Below the pieces are notes generated by a model. That model was not told the DNA's origin. It saw only the letters and a program-made list of their open reading frames with translations, and ran no database searches. From contig NZ_JAQQTE010000022.1 in assembly GCF_028561565.1 (NCBI RefSeq), positions 3,716-67,715 on the forward strand: a stretch of 64,000 nt of DNA. The letters run 5' to 3'. How positions within the stretch are numbered: the stretch's first letter is position 1; each line of letters begins with the position of its first letter. This stretch comes from Gilvibacter sediminis. Lineage in GTDB: Bacteria > Bacteroidota > Bacteroidia > Flavobacteriales > Flavobacteriaceae. Of the stretch, positions 34,247-43,461 are shown in pieces. The position numbers and the translations under genes were made by a program.

Positions 34247-36763
34247 ATGAAAAAACTACTACTACTTGCTGCATTCGCAATCGTCGGGTGGGGCACATCT
34301 ACAGTACAGGCTCAGGAGTATCTCGACATGATCGAGGCTGGAACCTTTACCATTGCAGAAATCCAAAACAGTGCGAAAGCCCATTTTGATGAAGTGGGAA
34401 CCGGACGCGGAACTGGTTATAAGCAGTTCAAGCGTTGGGAGTATCAAGCATTGCGTTTGCAAAATGACGAGGGTTACCTAACGCAAGAGACCGAGTACAT
34501 CGAAGAACTTCAACGCTTTGAGGCGTATTTAAATGACAATCCATCTGCGCGTTCTGCTAGTGGCGGAACAGGAAACTGGGTGGAAGAAGGGCCTACCACT
34601 TGGGACGATTACCAAGGGTGGAACCCAGGAATTGGTCGTGTGACTGGTTTTGCTGTCGATCCAACAGATAACGATCACATTGTGATCGGTTCACCAACCG
34701 GTGGAGTTTGGAAGACCCTTAACGGTGGAGCGAATTGGATTCCATTGACTGATTATTTTGTGAATTTGGATGTGTATTCAGTGACTATGGATCCACAAGA
34801 TTCTCAAACGTATTTTATTGGATCTTACTCAGGATTGATCTACAAGTCTACCGACGGCGGAGCTACTTGGGCTCAGCAAGGTGTTGCTGGTGGAGGCTCT
34901 ATCGTGAACAAGATCTTGATTCACCCTACAGATTCTAACATTATGTTTGCTTCAGTGCAAAACCAAGGTATTTATCGTTCCTTGGACGGTGGAGCAACTT
35001 GGGCAGACGTGATTCCAGCGGCTAGCCGTGGATATGACGTAGAATTCAAACCTGGTGACCCTTCTGTGGTTTACGCTTCAGGTAACCGTTTCTACAAGTC
35101 TACAGACGGTGGAGCTTCTTTTAGCACTATCAGTGGTGGATTTACCTTTAACCCAACAATGATCGGGGTAACTCCTGCAGATCCTTCAAGAGTATACGTT
35201 GTTCAATCTAATGGAAACCGTTTTGGTGGATTCTTCAGATCTGATGATGACGGAGCAACCTTCTCCAACCTTCCACACGGATCAACCAACTACTTCGGAT
35301 ACAGTGTATTCGGATCAGATACAGCAGGTCAGGCGCCACGTGATATGGACATCACCGTGAGCCCAACAGATGCTGATGAGGTATTGATCGCTGGAATTTT
35401 GGTTTGGCGTTCCTTCAATGGAGGTGCTGATTTTGAATGTACTTCAGGATGGGCTTTATTTGAGTCAAGCTCCTTTAACGTAGGATACTGCCACGCTGAT
35501 GTGGATATCCTTGAATACGTAGGAGATAAAGTGTTTGCTGGTACAGACGGCGGTTTGTTTATCGCTGAAGATCCACAAGCAACCATGTCTCAGACTTTCT
35601 GGACGGACCTTTCATTTGGTTTGGGTATTCGTCAATTCTATAAAATTGGAATCTCTCAGAGTGATCCTGTGATCATCACTGGTGGTTCTCAAGACAACGG
35701 TTCTTCTGTTTACACAACCGCCGGAGAATGGCGCGATTGGCTAGGAGCCGATGGAATGGAAGGATTTGTTGATAAAGACAACAACAATTTCCTTTACGGA
35801 ACAACACAAGGAGGTCAATTGTACCGCTCTACTACTGGTGGTGTGACTTACTTCAACCTAAACGAGCCTTCACCAGGAGGTGGAAACTGGGTTTCTCCAT
35901 TTGAGCAGGATCCTAATGTAACCAATACGATTTACGTAGGATACAATCGTGTGAACAAGTCTACCAACTCTGGTGGATCTTGGACTGCGATCTCTCAGAC
36001 CTTCCCAGGGAATTTGGACAATTTAAAGATCACTCCTGGTAATAGTGATATTATGTGGGCCTCAAGAGTGACAGTTCTTTACAAAACTGAAGATGGTGGC
36101 GCGACTCCTTGGAGCACCGTAACGGGGACTATAGGTAGTATCAATGATATTGCTATTCACCCAACAGATCCAAACCGAATAGCGGTAGCGACCACTTACG
36201 GAAGCGCGAAGGTTTATGTTACTACTGATGGAGGTGTGACTTGGCAGAACTACAAGAAGAACCTTCCGAACTTTGCTGCGCTTTCTGTAGTATGGGATGA
36301 TACTTCTGTAAACGGACTTTACGTAGGAATGAACTACGGATTGTTCTACATTGATGACACTTTCTCTGACTGGCAAGTATATGACACCAATATGCCTCAC
36401 GTACGTGTGAGCGAATTGGAGATCAACAATGTGAATGATCGTATCTACGCGGCTACTTACGGACGTGGAGTATGGTCGTCTCCAGTGTATGATAACCCAC
36501 TGAACGTGGCAGACAACACTTTTGAGAACTTGGTGACGCTATATCCAAACCCTGCGCGTGATGAGGTGACTATCAACTGGCCAACAAGCAGCGAAGTTGA
36601 TATTGAGGTATTTGATATTAACGGACGTCTGTTAATCAACCAAAAGGACATCAACGTACAAGGTGCTTACAATTTGAATATTGCTCGTTTGAACAGCGGA
36701 GTTCACTTTGTGAGAATTTCTAGCGAGGGACGAATGATCGTGAAAAAGTTGATTGTCAACTAA
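34247..36763 (+). CDS. T9SS type A-sorted sortilin/BNR-like beta-propeller protein
   Basis: The 838-residue protein has a signal peptide (MKKLLLLAAFAIVGWGTSTVQAQ), a helical N-terminal region (about 25-100), and many VPS10/BNR-type propeller repeats with the Asp-box pattern STDGGATW, SLDGGATW and TTDGGVTW (about 115-760). It ends in a type A T9SS sorting domain (about 760-838; VTLYPNPARDEVTINW, VDIEVFDINGRLL, GVHFVRISSEGRMIVKKLIVN). It is therefore secreted and probably attached to the surface through the C-terminal signal. No protease or glycosidase active site is clear; adhesion or scaffolding is possible. Confidence 0.93.
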   Translation: MKKLLLLAAFAIVGWGTSTVQAQEYLDMIEAGTFTIAEIQNSAKAHFDEVGTGRGTGYKQFKRWEYQALRLQNDEGYLTQETEYIEELQRFEAYLNDNPSARSASGGTGNWVEEGPTTWDDYQGWNPGIGRVTGFAVDPTDNDHIVIGSPTGGVWKTLNGGANWIPLTDYFVNLDVYSVTMDPQDSQTYFIGSYSGLIYKSTDGGATWAQQGVAGGGSIVNKILIHPTDSNIMFASVQNQGIYRSLDGGATWADVIPAASRGYDVEFKPGDPSVVYASGNRFYKSTDGGASFSTISGGFTFNPTMIGVTPADPSRVYVVQSNGNRFGGFFRSDDDGATFSNLPHGSTNYFGYSVFGSDTAGQAPRDMDITVSPTDADEVLIAGILVWRSFNGGADFECTSGWALFESSSFNVGYCHADVDILEYVGDKVFAGTDGGLFIAEDPQATMSQTFWTDLSFGLGIRQFYKIGISQSDPVIITGGSQDNGSSVYTTAGEWRDWLGADGMEGFVDKDNNNFLYGTTQGGQLYRSTTGGVTYFNLNEPSPGGGNWVSPFEQDPNVTNTIYVGYNRVNKSTNSGGSWTAISQTFPGNLDNLKITPGNSDIMWASRVTVLYKTEDGGATPWSTVTGTIGSINDIAIHPTDPNRIAVATTYGSAKVYVTTDGGVTWQNYKKNLPNFAALSVVWDDTSVNGLYVGMNYGLFYIDDTFSDWQVYDTNMPHVRVSELEINNVNDRIYAATYGRGVWSSPVYDNPLNVADNTFENLVTLYPNPARDEVTINWPTSSEVDIEVFDINGRLLINQKDINVQGAYNLNIARLNSGVHFVRISSEGRMIVKKLIVN

Positions 36764-36790
36764 GACCGAATCATTTAAATCATAAATAAA

Positions 36791-36830
36791 TTGCTCCGAG
36801 AGGCCGTTGGGTTTCTCGGAGCTTTTTTAT
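36791..36830 (+). terminator. Terminator of T9SS propeller gene, T-run shared with recR promoter
   Basis: GCTCCGAGA (36793-36801) pairs with TCTCGGAGC (36814-36822), followed by TTTTTT. The end of the T-run begins TATCTTTA (36828-36835), a near-match to TAnnTTTG upstream of recR. Confidence 0.88.
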
Positions 36831-36840
36831 CTTTAGGGCT

Positions 36841-37467
36841 GTGGATTTCTCTTCAAAATTATTGGCAGAAGCTGTAGACGAAGTATCGCTCTTACCAGGT
36901 ATTGGTAAGCGCACGGCGCTGCGTTTAGTATTGCATTTGCTCAAGCAGCCGCAGGGGCAAACCCTCCGACTGGCAGAGAGCCTAACAGCGCTCCGCAGTC
37001 AGATCCAATTTTGTGAGAATTGCCATAATATCTCAGACAGTCCGCGCTGCGATATTTGTTCCAATCCCAATCGCGATGACAGTTTGGTTTGTGTGGTGGA
37101 GGATATTCGAGACGTGATGGCCATAGAGCACACGGCGCAGTTCCGCGGGAAATATCACGTGCTTGGCGGAAAGATCTCTCCAATGGAAGGGATCGGGCCT
37201 GGAGACCTTCAGATTGAATCCTTGGTACAAAAAGTGGCCGACGGTATTGTCAAAGAAGTGATCTTCGCCATGAGCTCCACCATGGAAGGAGATACCACCA
37301 ATTTCTTTATCTACAAACAGCTCGCACCTTACGGAGTTACAACGACGACCATCGCCCGAGGCATCTCGGTAGGTGATGAATTGGAATACGCGGATCAAGT
37401 CACTTTGGGGCGCAGCATACTGCAGCGTATTCCGTTTGAATCTTCGTTAAAAAATAGCGGCTCGTGA
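36841..37467 (+). CDS. recR: Recombination mediator RecR
   Basis: The 208-residue protein has the helix-hairpin-helix [17 protein letters not shown], the Cys4 zinc finger ([16 protein letters not shown]), a TOPRIM domain ([15 protein letters not shown]) and the Walker-B-like C-terminal region of RecR. With RecO/RecF it loads RecA at gaps. The start is GTG: family members begin (M)xFSSKLL, and the next ATG is far inside. The GTG sits only 5 nt after a TATCTTTA box, so the mRNA leader should be very short. Its stop overlaps the following GTG start (GTGA). Confidence 0.95.
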   Translation: MDFSSKLLAEAVDEVSLLPGIGKRTALRLVLHLLKQPQGQTLRLAESLTALRSQIQFCENCHNISDSPRCDICSNPNRDDSLVCVVEDIRDVMAIEHTAQFRGKYHVLGGKISPMEGIGPGDLQIESLVQKVADGIVKEVIFAMSSTMEGDTTNFFIYKQLAPYGVTTTTIARGISVGDELEYADQVTLGRSILQRIPFESSLKNSGS

Positions 37468-38594
37468 CCCTGTCGGTTGTCATCTTAAACTACAATGTCC
37501 AGTACTTTTTGGAGCATTGTCTATACAGTGTTGTAAAAGCAACTTCGGGTATGGACGCTGAGATCATTGTGGTAGATAATGCCTCTGTTGATGGATCTGT
37601 AGCCATGGTGCGTGAAAAGTTCCCACAGGTTAAGCTTATCGCCAGTCCCAATAACGACGGCTTCAGTGCTGGAAATAATTTGGGTATTGCTGAGACGAAA
37701 GGACAATACGTTTGCTTGTTGAATCCCGATACCATTCTGGGAGAGCAAACGCTAAGAAAAGCATTAGAAAAGGCTCAGTCCATAGAAAACCTAGGTGCTC
37801 TTGGGATCAAGATGATAGACGGTACGGGCTCATTTCTTCCCGAATCCAAGCGCAAGCTTCCCTTGATCTCTGCCGCGCTTAAAAAGGTGATCGGTTTGGG
37901 TGGAGGACGCGGTTATTATCAAAATGACATTGATGAAGATGGGGAGGGCTCAGTTGGAGTCCTGGTCGGAGCGTTTATGCTATTTCTCAAAGAACGATAT
38001 TATGAAGTTGGCGGATTGGACGAGACCTATTTTATGTACGGTGAGGATATTGATCTGTCCTATAGTTTTACCAAGGCAGGCTACGTCAACTACTATTATG
38101 GTGGTACTTCCATGATCCATTATAAAGGAGAAAGTACAGCTAAGGATAAAGCCTATTGGGACCGATTCTACGGGGCTATGGAGATCTTTTACAAAAAGCA
38201 TTTTCCTTCAAGCGCATTGGTTGAAGGTCTTTTAAAGGCTGGGTTGTGGATCTTGAAGCATATAGCGGCTTGGAGTCATCGAACTAAAAAACCGAAGGTA
38301 CTTCCCGTAAAACAACGCTACTTACTTTCGGAGCAGTTTGCTTTGCGAGAAAAACTCGAGGGCTTGCCTGAATTTGAAAATTTGAGCAGCTTGTCTAAGT
38401 CCAGAGCTTTTGATGGGGCTATAATGCAGTCTTTGTTGGTTATGGATACATCGTATATGGATTACCAACAGATTATCAGACTGATGCAGGAATTAAAAAA
38501 TTCTGGGAATCGTTTTAGAATACATCCTAAACGCACTAATTTTATCATCGGAAGTGATTATAGCGACCAAAAAGGGGAGGTTGTGCAATGGTAA
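37464..38594 (+). CDS. Family 2 glycosyltransferase with extra C-terminal domain
   Basis: The 376-residue protein has a GT-A fold of the rhamnosyltransferase-like type: [32 protein letters not shown] (nucleotide-sugar DN/DxS), LLNPDT (metal-binding region) and [12 protein letters not shown] (acceptor/base motif). Residues about 290-376 form a separate segment ending [20 protein letters not shown] and [11 protein letters not shown], which resembles part of a Rossmann-like domain seen in polyprenyl-phosphate sugar transferases (weak inference). It probably builds surface polysaccharide. The GTG start overlaps the recR stop by four bases (GTGA). Confidence 0.88.
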   Translation: MTLSVVILNYNVQYFLEHCLYSVVKATSGMDAEIIVVDNASVDGSVAMVREKFPQVKLIASPNNDGFSAGNNLGIAETKGQYVCLLNPDTILGEQTLRKALEKAQSIENLGALGIKMIDGTGSFLPESKRKLPLISAALKKVIGLGGGRGYYQNDIDEDGEGSVGVLVGAFMLFLKERYYEVGGLDETYFMYGEDIDLSYSFTKAGYVNYYYGGTSMIHYKGESTAKDKAYWDRFYGAMEIFYKKHFPSSALVEGLLKAGLWILKHIAAWSHRTKKPKVLPVKQRYLLSEQFALREKLEGLPEFENLSSLSKSRAFDGAIMQSLLVMDTSYMDYQQIIRLMQELKNSGNRFRIHPKRTNFIIGSDYSDQKGEVVQW

Positions 38595-38608
38595 AATATT
38601 GCAAACTA

Positions 38609-38641
38609 TTTAGTGACAGCCCGCTTTTTTGATTAATTTTG
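38609..38641 (+). promoter_or_regulatory. Promoter of E2 acyltransferase gene
   Basis: TTG (38609-38611), 22-bp spacer, TAATTTTG (38634-38641). The ATG lies 37 nt downstream. Confidence 0.6.
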
Positions 38642-38678
38642 CAACGCAATACACCTTTCAACTCTATTTTTTGAGAAT

Positions 38679-39998
38679 ATGGCAAAGTTTGAATTAAAGC
38701 TCCCGAAAATGGGAGAGAGTGTAGCAGAAGCTACATTGACCGCTTGGCTTAAAGAGGTCGGAGATACCATTGAGGCCGATGAGCCTGTGTTGGAGATCGC
38801 CACCGATAAGGTCGATTCTGAGGTTCCCAGTGAAGTGGACGGAGTTTTAGTGGAAAAACTTTTCGAGGTAGATGCCGTGATTCAAGTTGGGCAGACCATC
38901 GCTATTATTGAAGTTGATGGAGATGACGCTCCTGCGAGCACTCCGGAACCTGCTCAAGAAACTGCTGCCCCTGCAGAGGCTGCTGCAGTAGAAGAGACCG
39001 TAACCACTGCTCAAGCCGTTGTGGCTCCTGCTCAGATCAGCAATGATGGAGATCGATTCTACTCGCCATTGGTGAAGAATATTGCACAAACAGAAGGTAT
39101 TTCTCAATCAGAATTGGATGCTATTCCAGGTTCTGGATTGGAAGGTCGCGTGACCAAGAACGATATCATGGCTTACCTAAAAAGCCGTGGAACTGCTGCT
39201 GCGACTCCAGCGGCAAAACCTGCAGCTCCGGCTGCTGCTCCTGCAGAGAAGAAGCCAGCCGCTAAAGCTGCGCCTGTTTCTGTAAATGGAGAAGATGAGG
39301 TTATTGAAATGACCCGTATGGGCAAACTCATCGCGCATCACATGCGTGCCAGTGTGGAAACTTCTGCACACGTACAATCATTTGTTGAGGTAGATGTGAC
39401 CAACATCTGGAACTGGAGAAACAAGGTTAAGAAGTCTTTTGAGGCTCGTGAAGGAGAGAAGATCACCTTTACGCCGATCTTTATGGAGGCAGTTGCCAAG
39501 GCCTTGCGCGACTTCCCGATGATGAACATTCAGGTAGATGGAGATCGCATCATCAAAAAGAAAAACGTAAACCTGGGTATGGCTGCGGCCCTGCCTGATG
39601 GCAATTTGATCGTTCCTGTGATCAAAAACGCAGATCAACTCAATTTGGTGGGTATGACCAAAGCAGTTAACGACCTTGCAGGACGTGCGCGTAACAACGC
39701 CTTAAAGCCAGACGAGATCCAAGACGGGACGTACACAGTAACCAACGTAGGTACCTTTGGAAGTGTTATGGGAACTCCAATCATCAACCAACCACAAGTG
39801 GGAATCTTGGCTTTGGGTGCTATTCGTAAAGTACCTGCAGTTATTGAGACACCAGAGGGTGACTTTATTGGCATTCGTCATAAAATGTTCTTGTCGCACT
39901 CCTATGATCACCGCGTGGTCAACGGGGCGTTGGGTGGAATGTTTGTCAAGCGCGTAGCCGAGTACCTAGAAGCTTGGGATACTAATCGCGAGATTTAA
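38679..39998 (+). CDS. Dihydrolipoyl acyltransferase (E2) of a 2-oxo acid dehydrogenase complex
   Basis: The 439-residue protein has an N-terminal lipoyl domain (1-80; lipoylated Lys in IATDKVDSEVPS), an Ala/Pro-rich linker, a peripheral subunit-binding domain (about 128-165; YSPLVKNIAQTEGISQSELDAIPGSG), a second Ala/Pro linker and the catalytic core (about 205-439) with SHSYDHRVVNGALGG. The substrate cannot be fixed from sequence; it is closer in layout to branched-chain or 2-oxoglutarate E2 than to the multi-lipoyl pyruvate E2. No E1 or E3 gene is adjacent, so it must pair with subunits encoded elsewhere. Confidence 0.93.
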   Translation: MAKFELKLPKMGESVAEATLTAWLKEVGDTIEADEPVLEIATDKVDSEVPSEVDGVLVEKLFEVDAVIQVGQTIAIIEVDGDDAPASTPEPAQETAAPAEAAAVEETVTTAQAVVAPAQISNDGDRFYSPLVKNIAQTEGISQSELDAIPGSGLEGRVTKNDIMAYLKSRGTAAATPAAKPAAPAAAPAEKKPAAKAAPVSVNGEDEVIEMTRMGKLIAHHMRASVETSAHVQSFVEVDVTNIWNWRNKVKKSFEAREGEKITFTPIFMEAVAKALRDFPMMNIQVDGDRIIKKKNVNLGMAAALPDGNLIVPVIKNADQLNLVGMTKAVNDLAGRARNNALKPDEIQDGTYTVTNVGTFGSVMGTPIINQPQVGILALGAIRKVPAVIETPEGDFIGIRHKMFLSHSYDHRVVNGALGGMFVKRVAEYLEAWDTNREI

Positions 39999-40057
39999 TC
40001 CATTTCTTCAAGGCCGATTCTGTTTGGTTTTAGTGGGTGTTTCCCTCAAATTATAAG

Positions 40058-40065
40058 TAACTTTG
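40058..40065 (+). promoter_or_regulatory. -7 box for exonuclease gene
   Basis: TAACTTTG matches TAnnTTTG, 17 nt before the ATG at 40083. Confidence 0.55.
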
Positions 40066-40082
40066 TGGGATAATATTTCCCA

Positions 40083-40859
40083 ATGCAGCTAAACCTTAAT
40101 AAACCCATTTGTTTCTTTGATTTGGAGACCACGGGAACCAACGTGGCTCAAGACCGAATCGTAGAGATCTCCATTTTAAAAGTATTTCCTAACGGCAATA
40201 AAGAAAGCCACACCTGGAAGGTTAATCCGGGCGTGCCTATTCCTAAACAAGCTGCAGATATCCACGGCATCACAGATGAGATGGTTGCCAATGAGCCTAG
40301 TTTTAAAGAACTGGCGCCTAAGGTCATGGCCTTGCTTAAAGACAGTGATCTTGGTGGGTTTAACTCCAACCGTTTTGATATTCCTTTATTAGCGGAGGAA
40401 TTGTTGCGCGCTGAGATAGATCTGGACTTGAAAAAAGCCCAGTCCGTAGATGTCCAAACCATCTTCCACAAAATGGAAAAGCGCACCTTAGGGGCGGCTT
40501 ACCAGTTTTACTGTGGTAAAAATCTAGAAGATGCCCACTCCGCAGAGGCGGACACCAATGCTACTTATGAGGTCTTATTGGCGCAATTGGATCGTTATGA
40601 AGGATTGGAGAACGATGTGAAGCACCTGGCGGAATTCTCTTCCCATAAGAACTTTGCAGACTTTGCTGGTTTTGTGGGTTATGACAAAGAAGGTCGAGAG
40701 ATCTTCACCTTTGGAAAATACAAGGGCACTTTAGTAGAAGATGTCTTGGACAAGGAACCGGGCTATTTTGGCTGGTTGCTCAATGCAGACTTTCCGCTTT
40801 ACACCAAAAAAGTGCTTACCCGCATCAAACTCAATCGATTCAACAATAAATTGCTTTAG
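40083..40859 (+). CDS. DEDDh 3'-5' exonuclease with ExoX-like C-terminal domain
   Basis: The 258-residue protein has an N-terminal DnaQ-like domain: Exo I FFDLETTGT (Asp13, Glu15), Exo II GGFNSNRFDIPLL and Exo III DAHSAEADTNAT (His and Asp). A C-terminal segment (about 205-258) with FTFGKYKGTLVEDV and GYFGWLLNADFPLYTKKVL is the small domain found at the end of ExoX-like nucleases. It probably trims DNA 3' ends in repair or proofreading. It starts a compact run with the FAH gene (3 bp gap), the Hpt gene and cinA. Confidence 0.92.
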   Translation: MQLNLNKPICFFDLETTGTNVAQDRIVEISILKVFPNGNKESHTWKVNPGVPIPKQAADIHGITDEMVANEPSFKELAPKVMALLKDSDLGGFNSNRFDIPLLAEELLRAEIDLDLKKAQSVDVQTIFHKMEKRTLGAAYQFYCGKNLEDAHSAEADTNATYEVLLAQLDRYEGLENDVKHLAEFSSHKNFADFAGFVGYDKEGREIFTFGKYKGTLVEDVLDKEPGYFGWLLNADFPLYTKKVLTRIKLNRFNNKLL

Positions 40860-40862
40860 GTC

Positions 40863-41474
40863 ATGAAGATCATCTGTATCGGTAGAAACTACACCAAACA
40901 CATCGAGGAGCTCGCTAATGAACGTCCGGAGCATCCGGTAGTGTTCATGAAGCCAGACACCTCCATCTTGCTCAAGAAGAATCCTTTTATCATTCCTGAA
41001 TTTACCGAGGAAGTGCATCACGAGGTGGAAGTATTGATCAAAATCAACCGCATCGGGAAGCACATTGACAAAAAATTTGCCCATAAATATTTTGATGAGA
41101 TCGGATTGGGGATCGACTTTACAGCGCGCGACATTCAGACGCAAGTGAAAGAGAAGGGATTGCCTTGGGAAAAGGCCAAAGCCTTTGACGGATCGGCCGT
41201 TATTGGTAAGTGGTTTGATAAAAACCAATTTGGTGATCTAAACAATCTGAATTTTAGTTTATTGCGCAATGATGAGCTGGTTCAAGACGGAAATACCTCT
41301 TTGATGCTTTGGAAGATCGATGAGATCATCGAATATGTATCTAAATATTTTACTTTGAAGATCGGAGATATTATATTTACCGGCACTCCTGCTGGCGTCG
41401 GTCCAGTAGCCCCAAATGATCGTTTGGCTGGATTTTTGGAAGACCAACCAGCATTCGAGATAAAAGTAAAATAA
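40863..41474 (+). CDS. Fumarylacetoacetate hydrolase family protein
   Basis: The 203-residue protein matches the short FAH-family fold: ICIGRNYTKHIEEL at the N-terminus, metal ligands Glu in EEVHHEVEVLIKI and Asp in GLGIDFTARDIQ, and GDIIFTGTPAGVGPV near the end. Members act as acylpyruvases or oxaloacetate decarboxylases/tautomerases. The length fits an FAHD1-like enzyme, but the substrate is not determined. It follows the exonuclease by 3 bp and abuts the Hpt gene with no gap. Confidence 0.9.
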   Translation: MKIICIGRNYTKHIEELANERPEHPVVFMKPDTSILLKKNPFIIPEFTEEVHHEVEVLIKINRIGKHIDKKFAHKYFDEIGLGIDFTARDIQTQVKEKGLPWEKAKAFDGSAVIGKWFDKNQFGDLNNLNFSLLRNDELVQDGNTSLMLWKIDEIIEYVSKYFTLKIGDIIFTGTPAGVGPVAPNDRLAGFLEDQPAFEIKVK

Positions 41475-41816
41475 ATGAACAAGCACTATTCCCCCGAAAG
41501 TCTTGATGCCCTTGCTGGCGGAGATGACGAATTTAAAGCCGTTGTGGCTCAAACCTTCTTAGAGGAGATACCTACTGATCTTCGAGCTTTAGAAGAAGCT
41601 ATTGCTGTGAATAATAAAGAACTGGCCTATCAGTTCGCCCACAAAATGAAGCCGAATTTAGAAATGTTCGGTATTGAAGTGGTTGAAGACATTCGCGCCA
41701 TTGAGGCTTGGACCAAAGCGTCTCAGCCTGTATCGGCAGTAGAAGAAATCTTAGACAAGGTAAGCGGTATTCTCAATACCGTATTTGACGAACTAAAAGC
41801 CGATTTCAATATTTAG
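41475..41816 (+). CDS. Single-domain histidine phosphotransfer (Hpt) protein
   Basis: This 113-residue helical protein has the Hpt motif AYQFAHKMKPNLEMFG, with the phospho-acceptor His followed two residues on by Lys. It should relay phosphate between a hybrid sensor kinase and a response regulator. No kinase or receiver gene is nearby, so its partners are elsewhere. It starts directly after the FAH stop and cinA starts directly after its stop, so all are probably cotranslated. The role of an Hpt protein in this gene set is not obvious. Confidence 0.87.
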   Translation: MNKHYSPESLDALAGGDDEFKAVVAQTFLEEIPTDLRALEEAIAVNNKELAYQFAHKMKPNLEMFGIEVVEDIRAIEAWTKASQPVSAVEEILDKVSGILNTVFDELKADFNI

Positions 41817-43079
41817 ATGCAAGCAGAGATCATCACCATAGGCGATGAGATCCTTATTGGACAGATTGTAGATACTAATTCTGCCTACATCGCTACGGAA
41901 CTCAATAAGATTGGAGTTCAGGTGTATCAGATCACTTCCGTCCAAGATGAACGTGAGCACATATTAGACGCCTTAGCCAAAGCTAAAGAGCGTTCTCAAG
42001 TAGTTATTGTGACCGGTGGATTGGGTCCTACCAAAGACGATATTACCAAACAGACCTTCTGTGAATTCTTTGATGATCACCTGATTGAGAATGCGGAGGT
42101 AGTTAAACAGATCCACGAGCTTTTTGCGACCTATGTGAAGCGCAAGCCATTGCCGGCGAACCTAACCCAGGCCATGGTGCCATCTAAAGCGGTTATACTT
42201 CCCAACCAACACGGAACCGCTCCCGGCATGTGGATGCAGCAAGATGAGGCTGTTTTTATTTCCTTGCCTGGCGTTCCTTATGAAATGAAAGGCTTGATGC
42301 AGGATTCCGTTTTGCCCAAACTACAGCAGACCTTTGATAGACCATTTATTTACCACAAGACTTTATTGACCTATGGTGAGGGTGAAAGCACCATTGCCGA
42401 TAGGATAGAGGCCTGGGAAGACGCTTTGCCTGCCAACATTAAACTGGCCTATTTGCCTTCTTTAGGGCGCGTACGTCTGCGTTTATCTGCCAAAGGAAGC
42501 GATCAGCAAGAAGTTATTGCAGCCGTTGAGGCGCAGATCAAAACTTTGATGCCTATGGTAGAGCACATCTTTGTTGGGTTCGAGGAAGACGGGGCAATAG
42601 AAGAGTCTGTAGCTAAACTGCTCATTGAGGGCGGTAAAACTTTAAGTATAGCGGAAAGCTGCACTGGTGGACGCATTGCGCAAACCTTTATTTCACGTTC
42701 TGGAGCTTCGGCTTATTTTAAAGGTGGAATTACGCCTTATGAAACACAAATGAAGGTAAAGCTCTTAGGTGTATCGCAAGAGATCATTGATGATCACAGC
42801 GTAGTTAGTGCTGAGGTAGCAGCAGCTATGGCTACACAAGTGCGGGAGTTATTTGGCAGCGATTACGCCATAAGCACTACAGGAAATGCCGGTCCTTCTT
42901 TGGGAGACAGCGCAGCTCCTGTGGGAACCGTATTCATCGGAATTGCTGGTCCTGAGGGCGTTGTGACAGAAGAACATCGTTTTGGAAAGAACCGCGAAAA
43001 GGTGATTCAAAGAGCCACTAATAAGGCCTTGGAGCTGCTCAGAAAGCAACTCGTCAAAGCTACTGTTACGGAGCAGTAA
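41817..43079 (+). CDS. cinA: CinA: NMN amidohydrolase / ADP-ribose pyrophosphatase-like protein
   Basis: The 420-residue protein combines the N-terminal MoaB-like CinA domain (AEIITIGDEILIGQIVDTNSAY, VTGGLGPTKDDIT) with the C-terminal nicotinamide-nucleotide amidohydrolase (PncC) domain: SIAESCTGGRIAQ with the catalytic Ser/Thr region, YFKGGITPYE and STTGNAGP. It recycles nicotinamide mononucleotide in NAD metabolism; the name reflects competence induction in streptococci. The ATG follows the Hpt stop immediately (TAGATG). Confidence 0.95.
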   Translation: MQAEIITIGDEILIGQIVDTNSAYIATELNKIGVQVYQITSVQDEREHILDALAKAKERSQVVIVTGGLGPTKDDITKQTFCEFFDDHLIENAEVVKQIHELFATYVKRKPLPANLTQAMVPSKAVILPNQHGTAPGMWMQQDEAVFISLPGVPYEMKGLMQDSVLPKLQQTFDRPFIYHKTLLTYGEGESTIADRIEAWEDALPANIKLAYLPSLGRVRLRLSAKGSDQQEVIAAVEAQIKTLMPMVEHIFVGFEEDGAIEESVAKLLIEGGKTLSIAESCTGGRIAQTFISRSGASAYFKGGITPYETQMKVKLLGVSQEIIDDHSVVSAEVAAAMATQVRELFGSDYAISTTGNAGPSLGDSAAPVGTVFIGIAGPEGVVTEEHRFGKNREKVIQRATNKALELLRKQLVKATVTEQ

Positions 43080-43131
43080 ACCTCGTTCGAAGAAAAAAAA
43101 GAGAAACTTTCTTAAAAAACACTGAATTCTC

Positions 43132-43164
43132 TTTTGCTCAGGAGATTTAATTTTTCTAAATTTG
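43132..43164 (+). promoter_or_regulatory. Promoter of rpmB-rpmG-DUF4295 unit
   Basis: TTTTG (43132-43136), 20-bp spacer, TAAATTTG (43157-43164): a textbook Bacteroidetes promoter. The ATG of rpmB is 38 nt downstream. AAAGGA about 12 nt before the ATG is a possible Shine-Dalgarno-like stretch. Confidence 0.75.
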
Positions 43165-43202
43165 CACCCTGTTTAAAAATAACATTTTAAAGGAAAGCAC
43201 CG

Positions 43203-43442
43203 ATGTCAAGAGTTTGTGAGCTTACTGGAAAGAAAGCAATGGTAGGGAATAACGTTTCTCACGCCTTGAACAGAACAAAACGCAAGTTTGATGTAAACTT
43301 GATCAAAAAGCGTTTTTACATCCCAGAAGAGGATAAGTGGATTACACTTAAGATCTCTACTTCTGCTTTGAAAGATATTAATAAGCGAGGAATCTCTGCT
43401 GTGCTTAAAGAAGCCCGCGAAAAAGGATTTCTTGAAAAATAA
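43203..43442 (+). CDS. rpmB: 50S ribosomal protein L28
   Basis: This 79-residue basic protein begins MSRVCELTGKKAMVGNNVSHALNRTKRKF, the standard bL28 signature, and ends in the short form KDINKRGISAVLKEAREKGFL. Of the possible CxxC zinc pairs of bL28, only one Cys (Cys5) is present, so this is the zinc-free version. It heads a three-gene ribosomal unit under a strong promoter, 19 bp before rpmG. Confidence 0.97.
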   Translation: MSRVCELTGKKAMVGNNVSHALNRTKRKFDVNLIKKRFYIPEEDKWITLKISTSALKDINKRGISAVLKEAREKGFLEK

Positions 43443-43461
43443 CACCTAAAGGTCTCTAACC

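Noticed and set aside
34170-34298. 43-residue N-terminal extension of the sodium symporter
   Set aside because: It overlaps the start of the divergent T9SS gene and its promoter, and precedes a typical first transmembrane helix.
43097-43135. AAAAGAGAA/TTCTCTTTT inverted repeat after cinA as a terminator
   Set aside because: The stem is A/T-rich with a 21-nt loop, and its right arm is better explained as part of the rpmB promoter.
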